Assembly: GCF_910592395.1 (NCBI RefSeq)
Contig: NC_088318.1
Coordinates: 8,124,349 to 8,188,348, forward strand
Direction of reading: 5' to 3'
Length of the DNA: 64,000 nt
DNA from: Lineus longissimus
Taxonomy: Eukaryota > Nemertea > Pilidiophora > Heteronemertea > Lineidae
The notes below the pieces were generated by a model. The model was not told where the DNA came from and ran no database searches. It worked only from the letters and a program-made list of their open reading frames with translations. Both the position numbers and the translations under genes were made by a program. Shown one piece after another: positions 1 to 12,553 of this stretch (positions within the stretch are counted from its first letter, which is position 1; each line of letters begins with the position of its first letter).

Positions 1-112
1 TCGAATGGCGACAAATTTAGTTTTGAAAGTAGAGTTTGACCAGAAGTATCCAGAAATGCAAAATTGAAGTCTCTAGGTCTTATGGTTAAAAAATGTGCAC
101 CATGGGTTTAAC

Positions 113-146
<34 letters not shown>

Positions 147-220
147 ATGGATGGACAGACGGACGCCACTGAACAACTTATTAGACAAGCTCGGCTGACT
201 TAGTCAGCTGAGCTAAAAAA
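1..220 (+). repeat. 3' end of a HINE-like repeat with GGAT microsatellite
   Basis: A GGAT/GGAC microsatellite at about 111-165 is followed by GACGCCACTGAACAACTTA. A short hairpin (GCTCGGCTGAC...GTCAGCTGAGC, 189-213) and a run of A close the element. The same ending closes the larger repeats at 6418, 11046 and 38790, so this is the 3' end of a related non-autonomous element. Helentron-like (HINE/pearl) is my inference from this layout. Confidence 0.6.
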
Positions 221-540
221 TCAATGGTGGTCTTGTCTCAGCCAGCTGATGAGGATTGTTTGAACATTTCAAGCACCTTATCTTTGAAGTCTCCGGTAGC
301 ATTCCCCACTTCATTGTCATATATTTATCACTAAGGGGCATACTTTTGTTTTTTTCCCCTCATTTTTTGAGTCCCCCAATATGCATAAAAATGTACTGGA
401 AAATGTACTGTATACATTCCCCTAAATGACCCCCTCTTGACCCCCTCCGCTCCCTCCCAGAAGCATGCGTTTAACCCCTGAGTAACACATGGTCAACCAA
501 GTCCCCGTCAACCCAGTCCCCATCCCTGTACATATTAGTA

Positions 541-2240
541 ACATGAAACAGCCAGGGCCATTGTGCTCATCTTTCGACATGAAAGGGAGAACCTGGAGCA
601 CACACCGAATATGGTACAGAACATGAAAGACACTTCCAAAAGATTCCAGCATTGCGGTAGGTAAATTTGATGGGTCAAAGAAATATCCACACTCTACTTC
701 CAAGCCAAGGACCTTCAATCAGCAATCCCAATTTTAGGCCATTTTAGTGAGAAAGAAATATTTAGCGATTTTTATGAATTTAGGGCCGGTAGCATGCCTG
801 AATGAAATGACCAGAGCCATTGCGCTCACTTCATGTGAAGGAAAGATAGATGAAGAGCATGGTTTTGTGTCATGTAGCATTAAGGGTTGACCATAGGTAC
901 CGCGATTTTGGCTAGAACTTGAAATCATAAAGAAATTAGAACTTCTTCAAAACATAGGGAAAGCTCATTTAAAACCCTGGAGGCTGCTCTCTGGAAAACA
1001 ACGAACAGACTTCAGCCATTGAAATGAACAATCACTACATTATGAAAGATTTCTAATCAATTTAGGATTTGGAGGTCTAACCATAAGGGCGGTACCTATG
1101 GTCAACCTTTAATTCTGATGTAGGTCAAGGAATAACGTACATGTATTTGTGATGAACAGGCCTAGTCATTGCAATTAACAAACTTGCAAAAATAACATCC
1201 AGATGGCCAATTTACGCCACTTGACCTCTGTGACCGTGAAAAGTAGGTGAAATTAGACCTGTGTGACATATGTTGTATGGTGGATAAATGATGATCATAT
1301 CAAAAACCCGTATGAAATGTGATGTATTCTGCTAGGAGAACCCACAATAAGAATTTTATCGAAAATGAGTCGCAATAAGAGATATCACCATTATCAGGTT
1401 CACACTTTTGGCCCCCTGGTCAAGAATCAGATCGAACCGAAATTCGGTGTCAGAGGTTACATAACATAGGGAGTCACGTGTATCAAATTTAAAGTATAAA
1501 GTTCATAGCTTTAGCAGTAAAGAAATGTGCCATAGTTACACTCAAGCAGCCAATTTTCAACATTTGACCTCTGTAACATTGAAAATTAAGTCAAATCAAA
1601 AACCGGTATGATATGTGATGTATCCTTGCTTGAAGTACCTACCATAGAAATATCATTGAAAACAAGTAACTAATAAGCGAGGTATTGAACTTTTTACCAT
1701 TTTTAGCTATGGCCCCCTTGTGGTCCAGTCCAGGATCAGATCAGACCAAAATTTGGTGTCAGAGGTTGTATGACGTAGGGAGTCATGTTTACCAAGTTTC
1801 AAGTTCATAGCTTTACGGTTCAGAAATAGTGCCATAGTTATACTCAAACGGCCCAATTTACGCCATTTGATCTCTCTGACCCTGAAAAGTAGGTTGAATC
1901 CAAACCCGGGTTTTGTGTCATGTATCATTGTCAAATGCATCTATGATAAAAATTTGGCAACGATCAAGCCCTCAAGGTGTCATTACATGAAAAGGCCAGG
2001 GGCCATTGTGCTCACCGGTATTTAGATAACGACTTAATTGACAATGAATGTTTCTTGAGATATGACCAAGGAAGACTCTGAGGTACTACTAGTATCTGTA
2101 TCCTAATCATAGGGCACTTCATATGTCATTGCAGTTAAGAATGAAATGGCCAGGGCCATTGTGCTTACCTGTCGATATGAAAGGGAGAGTATGAGGAAGA
2201 ACTTGTCATTATGTTAGGGGTTAATCATGCAATAGTTGTG
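541..2240 (+). repeat. Mosaic of HINE-like family A fragments
   Basis: At least four copies of the family A 5' end (palindrome of the type GGCCAGGGCCATTGTGCTCAC) occur near 541, 806, 1984 and 2138. Between them lie diverged core units with phrases such as GACCTCTGTGACC, GGCCCCCTGGT and CATAGCTTTAGCGGT, which recur at 11640-12240 and 44000-50500. Short reading frames here are interrupted and repeat-derived; I see no gene. Confidence 0.65.
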
Positions 2241-2673
2241 GGATGGTGTGGTTTGTCTTGAAAAAGTGGAGTTAGTCGTATTGTTTTCCGCGTGCACATG
2301 TTACTGATGTTGGAATAAGTGAATCGTTATTTATGGGAGAAGCTGAGAGATGTTTTCTGGCCAATTAAGACGGGTTTACATGTGTCTTAGCTATTCAGTG
2401 ACTATTGAAAATAAACAGCGCATTTACATTTTGTAAAACCTGCTGTCATTGGCCGAAATTTCAAATGAATGGGATGTACCTGTGGAATTGCGTGTGAATA
2501 CGCTATCTTGAAAGGAGTATTTATCCTCGGCTTGCGATCAGAGAGAAATGTTGAAAAATATGATACAAGAACAATTGAAGCAAGGAATGCACAGTATAGA
2601 ATATGATGTACTGAGTATCTAGGTAGCAGTTTGTATTCATTTTTGAGACAATAACATAGTAACAAAACAGCCC

Positions 2674-3200
2674 TATAGTCGGATTCATAAGTAAATGTCA
2701 CTGCCCTTTTGGGCCGCTGCGCAAAAACTACTGGGCCGATTTCTTCAAAGTTTGGTTTTTCTTGAATCTAATTTCGGGACCCAAGAGGATTTTCATATTT
2801 CAGTAACCATGGTAACGAAATAATTTTTTTTGTATGTATTGGTGTACATTGACGTAGTGTATTGATTTTGACATTTTCTCCTCTGTACTGTTTATTTCTG
2901 TATGCATTTTGCTGAAATGTTCAGGTTAATTTTTTTTCGTGTGTATCTTTAAAGCTGCCAAGTTTCATTTAGAACTATCCATCAAAAAAAATCGGGCCCT
3001 CCAGATTCCCCCAAAATGGCCGAAGGGCTCCAAAGTTGAAAATTTTTTTCTTTATAAATTGCAAATCTCTAACCTGGAAATTGTGTTGGGTCCCGAAATT
3101 AGATTCAAGAAAAACCAAACTTTGAAGAAATCGGCCCAATAGTTTTTGCACAGCGACCCAAAAGGGCAGTCAGTGACATTAACTTATGAATCCGACTATA
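2674..3200. mobile_element. Foldback MITE-like element, 527 bp
   Basis: Long terminal inverted repeats of about 110 bp pair almost completely. The left arm begins TATAGTCGGATTCATAAG at 2674. The right arm is its reverse complement ending at 3200. The middle is about 300 bp and non-coding. Outer bases are TATA on both sides, so a TA target duplication is possible. I assign no superfamily. Confidence 0.7.
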
Positions 3201-3458
3201 GCCTAGGCCTAACTATAAAAGCACTGATGACAGCTGTGCTAAACTTTCATCATTATCATCATCTACTTTAGTCAACCAGCTCAGATGACCTTTCTTGGGG
3301 CAGTGATCGGTAATGGTGAACTCCTTCCGACCCAACAAGCAAATGTTTACATTCGTGTCTCCATGTATCATGGATTCATGTGTATACTAACACCGTTGTT
3401 GTGTTGACACACTGACTGACTCTGACTGTGTACATTTCTACAGCGACGAAAAACGATC

Positions 3459-6418
3459 ACAACAAGAGGCCCAAGGGCCTGGCGCTCAGCTGAAATGGAT
3501 AGGTGAAGGCAAGGGTCAAGTGTGTGTCGGTACCGTTATTATGAGGCAACGAAGAAGATAAAGAGTTGGTTAACAAAATGAACTTTATTGGTGCGGCAGA
3601 TATTTGATGCCTTTCGGCAGATATTGAAGCGCCTTGCGGCAGATATTTGTTGCCTTGCGGCAGATATTTGATAACGCTCTCCAGGAATGGAAAGCAGTAA
3701 AACGAGTAAGCACACCTTACTCTGAATGTGGGAACAGCAAGTGCTTTCCTGGACTTGAAATGTGCCAACGACTCCTCTTGCAATAACCAACAACAGTTAA
3801 TCTGTAAAAAAAGAGAAGAGAAATTAACACTGACTGAATAAAAAAGGGTGACATAGACGGGGAAATGTACACCACCGGATACAGTCTGTGCTTGATCAGG
3901 CATCGGTCAGATGATATCCTGAACAAGGCATCTATGGAAGCAAATCCAGAAAGAGACTTAACCTTCGAAGGGCACACTTATCACTCAGTGAAAAGTCAGT
4001 CCTGGGGGTTGTTTTCCAATTCAAAATAAAAGTGTAACCTCTTTGAATTAGTCTCACAGACTGAACCATAACACTCAACAGCCAACCGTGCCCACATGAT
4101 GTGAGCCGTGAGCGAGTGGTGTACTACATTTTGAAAATTGTCTATCATGTAACAGAACAGGATCTAGTGGACTTAATGATGAGGTACTATCAAATAAGGT
4201 GTCCATCAAATGAATCATGAGGGCCTGTTGAGTTATACTCTAAGCCTGCACAGCGCAGTGTACAGACAGTACAGGATTGCCAACCAAAAACATGAGCATT
4301 GCTGCGTAAGGAAACTGCAGTGGAATTCATACTACGATGTCATAGGCCTAATGTGACTTTCAAAATAATTGTAAACAAATGTAAATGGCGAGATTTGTTG
4401 ACCGTCCCAAAATGGCCGACGGCGAATTCTCCGGTCGCTAGCGCAGTCCATAAACAAGCATCAATTTTACCAACTTTGGGTGCAAGCTTGGTCATAAAAG
4501 TTACAGAACTGTTAGAAATACATCTAAACAACATATATATACAGTTAAAAGTGCATAAAAATCCCGTTTCACCCTCCGGGCGCTACCTTTTTTTCTCCGC
4601 CACACGCCGGGCCCTACCGGTCGTTATTTAGTGCGACCGCCACCAGAGTGTTTATCACGATCTTTCGCCGTTTTAATTGCGCGTTTTAGGTAGATTAATC
4701 AATTATTACATGCATGCATTATATATCACCGAAATGATAATTGCGTAGGCTATTTGAAACTAAGTTCAGATGTCATTTTCGATCTTTGAATTGAATTTAG
4801 GCGAGTGATTTTTGACACCCGGTCGACATATCAGGACTTGCAAAATTCACGCGAGATCGCTTGCATCATCGGCACGTTTGAAAACCGAATTTCACAAATC
4901 CCACAAATATTTATCACATACCATATGTATCACCACAAAGGTAACTCTCTAGACTATTTGAAACCAAGTTCAGATACTTATTTTCACAAAAATTCGAAGC
5001 TATGCAAGCGATTTTTCAGTGGTAGAGATCGACGGAAACAAATTTTTCGCTCTAAAAACGTAAATGGCGAGATTTGTTGACCGTCCCAAAATGGCCGACG
5101 GCGAATTCTCCGGTCGCTAGCGCAGTCCATAAACAAGCATCAATTTTACCAACTTTGGGTGCAAGCTTGGTCATAAAAGTTACAGAACTGTTAGAAATAC
5201 ATCTAAACAACATATATATACAGGTAATAGTGCATAAAAATCCCGTTTCAACCTCCGGGCGCTACCTTTTTTTCTCTGCCACACGCCGGGCCCTACCGGT
5301 CGTTATTTAGTGCGACCGCCACCAGAGTGTTTATCACGATCTTTCGCCGTTTTAATTGCGCGTTTTAGGTAGATTAATCAATTATTACATGCATGCATTA
5401 TATATCACCGAAATGATAATTGCGTAGGCTATTTGAAACTAAGTTCAGATGTCATTTTCGATCTTTTGAATTGAATTTAGGCGAGTGATTTTTGACACCC
5501 GGTCGACATATCAGGACTTGCAAAATTCACGCGAGATCGCTTGCATCATCGGCACGTTTGAAAACCGAATTTCACAAATTCCACAAATATTTATCACATA
5601 CCATATGTATCACCACAAAGGTAACTCTCTAGACTATTTGAAACCAAGTTCAGATACTTATTTTCACAAAAATTCGAAGCTATGCAAGCGATTTTTCAGT
5701 GGTAGAGATCGACGGAAACAAATTTCTCGCTCTAAAATGACATGAGACGAGCACCAACTTTCGCTAATTTGTGCACAAAATTTCCGGAATATTATAAAAA
5801 ACTATTGATAAATCTGAATTATATAGACTCTTTTTAGAACCTAAACAAATTTCAGGTACATGGTCATGTTGATTAAAAGAGTATCAACCGATTGAACATG
5901 AGAAAGTTCACTCACCTTCATTGAAGCAGCGACTACCGCCATTTTTAAATGGTGGCATCTCTTCTATCGATCGGCCAATCAGCAGCACTGCTTGCAAAAA
6001 AGTTAAGCCACCGCCAAATTTGAAATCGCCAAAATTCAGGCAATGTGCCTGCAGCGCCAACTGGCGGTGAAAACTATATTAATTCCATTAAAAGTAAAAA
6101 ATGAAAAAATATTTAAAAATATTCAGCCACATTTGAAAACAATATTTGCTCTGTGGACCGAGGTAAAAAGGGAAAGAAATCTAAACGCGAAATGACCTCA
6201 TTCTCTTAATACAGGTCGGATCGCGCCGATTTTTCGTTTTTTGAGTTCACCTTGGGCAACTCCTAATTTAGCACCGTCAACGAAGTGGCTAGGCCTTCCC
6301 GGTCAGAAATGTCCAATTTTGTCCACAGATGGGTCCCTAGATGGATGGATTGCAGGACGGACACCATTTGAACAGCTATACTACTAGCTCCGCTGACTTT
6401 GTCAGCTGAGCTTAAAAA
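3459..6418 (+). repeat. HINE-like family B, copy 1 (about 2.96 kb)
   Basis: It starts with the palindrome AGAGGCCCAAGGGCCT followed by GGCGCTCAGCTGA, and ends with GTCAGCTGAGCTTAAAAA, so GCTCAGCTGA lies in inverted orientation near both ends. A minisatellite of GCCTTGCGGCAGATATTTG lies at 3594-3675 and a short GATGG stretch near the 3' end. Copy 2 is at 8374-11046 and a 5'-truncated copy at 36822-38790. Open frames within it are repeat-borne and mostly lack a true ATG; I do not regard them as genes. Confidence 0.7.
4381..5738 (+). repeat. 679-bp tandem duplication inside family B copy 1
   Basis: The segment beginning GTAAATGGCGAGATTTGTTG at 4381 is repeated from 5060, giving a 679-bp period with only a few differences. 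Copies 2 and 3 of family B carry the segment once, so the duplication arose in this copy. The junction near 5057-5060 has only one or two bases of microhomology. Confidence 0.85.
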
Positions 6419-7254
6419 TGGTTCTTTTTAAGCACTCGTGACATGTTTACAAAAATTAAAGCAAGTGTTTTTAGTAGAGGTTTACCTAATGAGTAGCGTC
6501 TGGGTGATTATAAACCATTAACTTGTGTTTAAAAGCCCACGTTGTAACTAAAGGTTCCGGCTTGACGCTAATCTCCAATGACGGCAGCTGCCATTTTGCC
6601 ATACTCTCGAAACTTTGGGATCGTCAAATGCAATGGAAATCACATAATTTCTGACACACACTGCTACAATTCATCATTTTATTGTTCTTTCACAGTATTA
6701 TTACGCCACCCCGATTCACAAGGCAGCTTGTACCAACTGGCTCTGCATTGACTATCCCCATTCCAAGCTGAAGAACAGTGTGACAAGTTTCTCATTTTAC
6801 CTTCCAATCACAGTCAAAATTTTCTAAAACAACCGGCAATGAGGACAAACTAATAATCTCAAACCAATCACAAGAATGTAATCAACACATACGACCTCAT
6901 CCGAAGAGCGGATGATTAAGTTTTAGCATTGATTCAAGGTGATTTAATTCCTTCTTCGTCTCGCTTCAAATTCATAAAATGGCTGTCTTCCATACTTGTA
7001 GTATGCAGATCTAGTGGCGCAGTACAACACTGCGCATCTGGGATACCCCGATGGATTGCCTCGAACCGCGAAATTCAAAACTGCTGGCAATGTGCCAACT
7101 GACATTTTTGCACAATACCGCCACCTAGTGATATGAAATGAAATTAATCTATTTAATATCGAAACCTCTATATCATATAGCATGTTAGATGTAGCATAAT
7201 TTGATGATTAGAACGTTTGATTGACCATTATCCCAGACACCAAATAGGCGTCTA
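6419..7254. other. Non-coding interval, nothing recognised
   Basis: About 835 bp between repeat copy 1 and the TCGAATGAA array. I found no convincing open frame, RNA gene or repeat unit on either strand. Confidence 0.5.
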
Positions 7255-8370
7255 CTTAAATCGAATGAGCAAAACGCTTTCGAACACATAACAATAAATC
7301 GAATGAACTGTTTGATTTTTTCGAATGAATCAAAACGTGATCAAATCGACGATACATAGAATCAAATCAAATCGCATTCGATTGTAACGATCGAATGCAG
7401 CTGGTGGAATCGAACGAATGCCGGAACAGCTTATCCCGCAATTCATTCGATTCATAATGTGTGACATTCGTTCGATTCGCCAAGGGTCATGTGCCATCTT
7501 GTGACGTCACTGTATCAGCCGCCTGGACGCGCGGAGATTGTTGATTACTTTCGATCTTTCTTGGCGATTCTTCAGCTTCCACAATGACAGAAATGCGTGT
7601 TAGCATTTGAAAAAATGGGGAATCTCATGGCAAGGTAATAAACTAAGAAGTAGTAGGCCTAATTAGTGATGGGAACGGGAACGATTTATTTCTCTGCTGA
7701 TGATGCCGGGCTCTCTGTCCAGTACCAGTGTCAGTCAGTGTCCTACTCCACCCAGTGCATACTGCGTTGCCTGGATTGAGTCACGTGCCAGCATTAACCA
7801 ATCGGAATCGAATAGGATTTACTGTGAAAATCGAATGAATGAGTGTACGAATCGAATGAACGCGCGGAGAAAAATCGAATGCATGTGTGCAAAATCGAAT
7901 AAAAGTGAAGGAAAATCGAATGAAAGTATGAAAAAATCGAATAGACCTGTTCAGAAATCGAATGAACAGTTTAGAAAATCGAATGAAACCTGTTCAGAAA
8001 TCGAATGAATGTGCGCAAGGATCGAATGAAGGTATGCAAAAATATCGAATGGACGTGTTCAAAATCGAATGAATGTGTGTCACTATCGAATGAATGTGCG
8101 CAATAAAGACGAGCGGTATGTTCGGTTAATTAACGAATGTCGTGGTTGACTTTATAGGATTAAAAATGTTACTTCGATTTCATCGAATGAATATGTCAGT
8201 GATCAAATGAATATAGCTGCATTGAATTGAATGAATGTCCATGAAATAATCGAATTGTGTCTAATAAATCGAACAAATGTAATGAATTTCATAAGAAATC
8301 GAATGAATGTTGTGACAAATCGAACGAATGTTGTAAATAATCGAACGAATGCTGTGAAAAATCAAATTTG
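7255..8370. repeat. Irregular satellite built on TCGAATGAA
   Basis: The nonamer TCGAATGAA and near variants recur dozens of times with irregular spacing of roughly 15-30 bp, densest at 7800-8360. Copies in the opposite orientation (TTCATTCGA) appear around 7440-7475. About 250 bp near 7500-7790 lacks the motif. An apparent 102-residue frame at 7700-8008 merely translates the repeat (recurrent KSNE) and is not a gene. Confidence 0.75.
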
Positions 8371-8373
8371 ACT

Positions 8374-11046
8374 ACAACAAGAGGCCCAAGGGCCTGGCGC
8401 TCAGCTGAAATGGATAGGTGAGACAAGGGCCAAGTGTGTGTCGGTACTGTTATTATGAGGCAACGTGAAGCTCTAACGTCTAGCACGCAGAAGTGCTGGT
8501 GCGAAGACCTTCTTGCTATATCAGTGCATGCTGAAGTACTGAGTTGACGTCACCCTGCTATATGACGTAAAGTCATTTCTATTGCCGTTGCAGTAGTGGG
8601 GTGTGTGATGACGTCAAGGAGTTGTGTGGTGACGTCAAAGAGTGGAGTCCTTGTCTTCATGCAGCGTAGGTGGAACTAATAACATGCACATGGACACAAG
8701 GTACATAATTATTACAGTGTATTTTGTGAGGTGGGGCCTGGTGCTTTACAATGGTCAAATGAACCGACTGTTGTCTGGACATTGATGAAGTGGATGCAGC
8801 CAAATGTTTGGGACGGTCTTTTTTGTATGTGAAGAAAAGAAGATAAAGAGTTGGTTAACAAAATGAACTTTATTGGTGTGACAGATACTATGCCTTTCGG
8901 CAGATATTTGAAGCGCCTTGCGGCAGATATTTGTTGCCTTGCGGCAGATATTTGATAACGCTCTCCGGGAATGGAAAGCAGTAAAACGAGTAAACACACC
9001 TTACTCTGAATGTGGGAACAGCAAGTGCTTTCCTGGACTTGAAATGTGCCGACGACTCCTCTTGCAATAACCAACAACAGTAAATCTGTAAAAAAAGAGA
9101 AGAGAAATTAACACTGACTGAATAAAAAAGGGTGACATAGACGGGGAAATGTACACCACCGGATACAGTCTGTGCTTGACCAGGCATCGGTCAGATGATA
9201 TCCTGAACAAGGCATCTATGGAAGCAAATCCAGAAAGAGACTTAACCTTCGAAGGGCACACTTATTACTCACTGAAAAGTCAGTCCTGTGGGCTGTTTTC
9301 CAATTCAAAATAAAAGTGTAACCTCTTTAGTGGTGTACTACATTTTGAAAATTGTCTATCGTCTACGACATGTGACAGAACAGAATCTAGTGGACTTAAT
9401 GATGAGGTACTATCAAATAAGGTGTCCATCAATTGAATCATGAGGGCCTGTTGAGTTATCCTCTTAGGCTATCGTTTTTGTCTTTTTTTACAGCCAACAG
9501 TACAACCATGCACAGCGCAGTGTACAGACAGTACAGGATTGCAAACCAAAAACATGAGCATTGCTGCCTAACGAAACTGCAGTGGAATTCATACTACGAT
9601 GTCATAATGTGACTTTCAAAATAATTTTTTTCACGGCCAATGACCAGACAGGGAGAAAACAAACGTAAATGGCGAGATTTGTTGCAAAATTGCCAACCAC
9701 AACAACTCAGGGACCGTAGGCCTAGCCAAAATGGCCGACGGCGAATTCTCCGGTCGCTCGCGCAGTCCATAAACAAGCATCAATTTTACCAACTTTGGGT
9801 GCAAGCTTGGTCATCAAAGTTACAGAACTGTTAGAAATACATCTAAACAACATAAATATACAGTAAGGCGCTACCTTTTTTTCTCCGCCAGACTTCGGGC
9901 CCTACCGGTCGTTATTTAGTGCGACCGCCACCAGAGTGTTTATCAAGATCTTTCGCCGTTTTAATTGCGCATTTTAGGCAAATTAATCAATTATTACATG
10001 CATGCATTATATATCACCGAAATGATAATTGCGTAGGCTATTTGAAACTAAGTTCAGACATTATTTTCGATCTTTGAACTGAATTAAGGCGAGTGATTTT
10101 TGACACCCGGTCGACAAATCAGGACTTGCAAAATTCACGTGAGATCGCTTGCATCATCGGCACGTTTGAAAGCCGAATTTCACAAATTCCACAAATATTT
10201 ATCACATACTATATGTATCACCACAAAGGTAACTCTCTAGACTATTTGAAACCAAGTTCAGATACTTATTTTCACAAAAATTCGAAGCTATGCAAGCGAT
10301 TTTTCAGTGGTAGAGATCGACGGAAACAAATTTCTCGCTCTAAAATGACATGAGACGAGCACCAACTTTCGCTAATTTGTGCACAAAATTTCTGCAATAT
10401 TATAAAAAACTATTGATAAATCTGAATTATATAGACTCTTTGCAGTACCTTCACAAATTTCAGGTACATGGTCATGTTGATTAAAAGAGTATCAACCGAT
10501 TTAACATGAGAAAGTTCACTCACCTTCATTGAAGCAGCGACTACCGCCATTTTTAAATGGTGGCATCTCTTCTATCGATCGGCCAATCAGCAGCACTGCT
10601 TGCAAAAAAGTTGAGCCACCGCCAAATTTAAAGTCGCCAAAATTCAGTCAATGTGCCTGCAGCGCCAACTGGCGGTGAAAACTATATTAATTCCATTAAA
10701 GGTAAAAAATGAAAAAATATTTTAAAATATTCAGCCATATTTGAAATCAATATTTGCTCTGTGGACCGAGGTAAAAAGGGAAAGAAATCTAAACGCGAAA
10801 TGACCTCATTCTCTTAATATAGGTCGGATCGCGCTGATTTTTCTTTTTTTGAGTTCACCTTGGGCAACTCCTAATTTACCACCGTCAACGAAGTGGCTGG
10901 GCCTTCCCGGTCAGAAATGTTCAATTTTGTCCACAGATGGGTCCCTAGATGGATGGATGGATGGATGGATGGATGGATTGCAGGACGGACACCATTTGAA
11001 CAGCTATTCTACTAGCTCCGCTGACTTTGTCAGCTGAGCTAAAAAA
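8374..11046 (+). repeat. HINE-like family B, copy 2 (about 2.67 kb)
   Basis: Same 5' palindrome (AGAGGCCCAAGGGCCT, then GGCGCTCAGCTGA) and 3' end (GTCAGCTGAGCTAAAAAA) as copy 1. The GGCAGATATTTG minisatellite is at 8885-8955 and a GATG microsatellite at 10950-10978. It lacks the 679-bp duplication of copy 1. It abuts the TCGAATGAA array on its left. Coding potential is not evident. Confidence 0.7.
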
Positions 11047-12331
11047 CCTGCCATAATATCAGGTCAACCTCTAAAACTTCATTTCAAACTTCAATCTGCT
11101 GGAATAAAGAAAATGGGCTTTTTTAACCTTGACCTACTTATACCTGAATAGTAGGTCACACTGACCTAAATCTGTGTCAACATGTAGAGATGCCCAATAG
11201 GTGTCTACATATCAAATTTAGAGAGTCTATGACCAATAGCAAAAAAACGTGCCATGATCAAAGAAATTTTAGAGTTCGACCTCTGTGACCTTGAAATGAA
11301 GGTCAAATCAAAAACCTGTGTGATATGTGATGAACCTTTATTAGATACACCCACCATAAAATTAGCATTGCTCTAGCTTTAACCATAAGCTTCAAAATAA
11401 CAAAAATAGGTTTTCGAAGAGCACCCCCTATATGGCAGACCAGCAGTCAAATTGCGCTGATTTTCATTCTGAAGGAAGGTCTTGCCTAGGGGTACCCACA
11501 CACCAAGTATAAACTTTCTGGGTCAAGCGGTTAGGAAACGTGCCACGATTTTGTCAAAAGTTAACGACGGACGACGACGACGACGACGACAGACGCCAGA
11601 CGCCACGGTATCGTATTAGCTCACCTGACAGGTGAGCTAAAAATGCCAAAGTTAGGCCGCCAAACAGCAAATTCACGGCATTTGACCTCTTTGACCTTGA
11701 AAAGTAGGTCAAATCAAAAAACCTGTATAATATGTAATGTATCCTTGCTTGGAGTACCAACTTTATCGAACACGAATCACTAATGAGCAAGATATCACAC
11801 TCTCCAGGTTTTCAGTTTCAAGCCCATAGCCCTAGCAGTTATGAAACGTGCCACAGTTACGCTCAAATGGCCAATTTATGCCATTTGAAAAGTAGGTCAA
11901 ATCAACAACACGTATGATATGGTGATATATCCTTGCTAGTAGTACCTACCATAAAAATTTCATCAAAAACAAATCAATAATTAGTGAGATATCAAACTAT
12001 TTATGTTTTCAGTGTTGGCCCCCTGGTGGCCAAGTCAAGAATCAGACTCGATAAAAATTCGGTGTCAAAGGTTATCTGACCTAGGGGGTCATGCATACAA
12101 AGTTCTGAGTCGATAGCCTTAGCGGTTAAGAAACATACCACTGTTTTTGAAATAGGATAGGACGGACGACGACGACGACGACGGACGACGGACACTGCGC
12201 TGTTGTATAGACTCACCGTATCGTACCGATGAGCCAAAAAGGGTAAATGTCAACCAAAGTTCAACTCAATAGCTCTGCTCTAACAGTTACGAAACTTGCC
12301 TTCTAACGGACAACAGACGACGACAACGGAC
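11047..12331 (+). repeat. HINE-like family A cores; the last one is split by the Polinton
   Basis: Three partial elements lie in tandem. The first ends at about 11645 with a GAC microsatellite (11566-11594) and the hairpin TAGCTCACCTGACAGGTGAGCTA. The second ends near 12238 with GAC repeats (12154-12193) and GATGAGCCAAAAA. The third starts at about 12239 and is interrupted at 12331 inside its microsatellite; its 3' hairpin resumes at 28113 beyond the Polinton. Confidence 0.65.
12326..12331 (+). repeat. Left 6-bp target-site duplication ACGGAC
   Basis: ACGGAC directly precedes the left terminus AGTAGTGTATAAATG. The identical hexamer directly follows the right terminus at 28113. Six-base duplications are the hallmark of Polinton integration by the rve integrase. 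Confidence 0.93.
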
Positions 12332-12360
12332 AGTAGTGTATAAATGACAGTTCTAACTCA

Positions 12361-12458
12361 GAGTCAAATCCCAGTCAAATTATCCAAGTCAAATCCTAGT
12401 ATAAATTAATCCCAGTCAAATCCTAGTCTAAATTAATTCCTAGTCAAACTTCAGTCAA
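12361..12458 (+). promoter_or_regulatory. Cluster of AGTCAA boxes in the terminal repeat
   Basis: AGTCAA occurs about six times in under 100 bp, in phrases such as AGTCAAATCCCAGTCAAAT and CAGTCAAATCCTAGTC, spaced mainly 10-25 bp apart. The same cluster exists in the right repeat. The position suggests a binding array for a replication or integration protein; this is inference. Confidence 0.45.
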
Positions 12459-12553
12459 GTCACTAAATCGTCCAAATCGTCCAAAATTTCATAATTCTCA
12501 TAATGTTCATAATTCTCAAATTTAAAAAAAGTGAAAAACTTTTTCTAATATAA

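Noticed and set aside
4805-5745. A frame of about 86 residues (IFDTRSTYQDLQNS...) present in several repeat copies
   Set aside because: It starts with GTG rather than ATG, lies inside the non-autonomous repeat family, and its conservation simply follows the DNA identity of recent copies.
7700-8008. A 102-residue frame with KSNE repeats
   Set aside because: Direct translation of the TCGAATGAA array.
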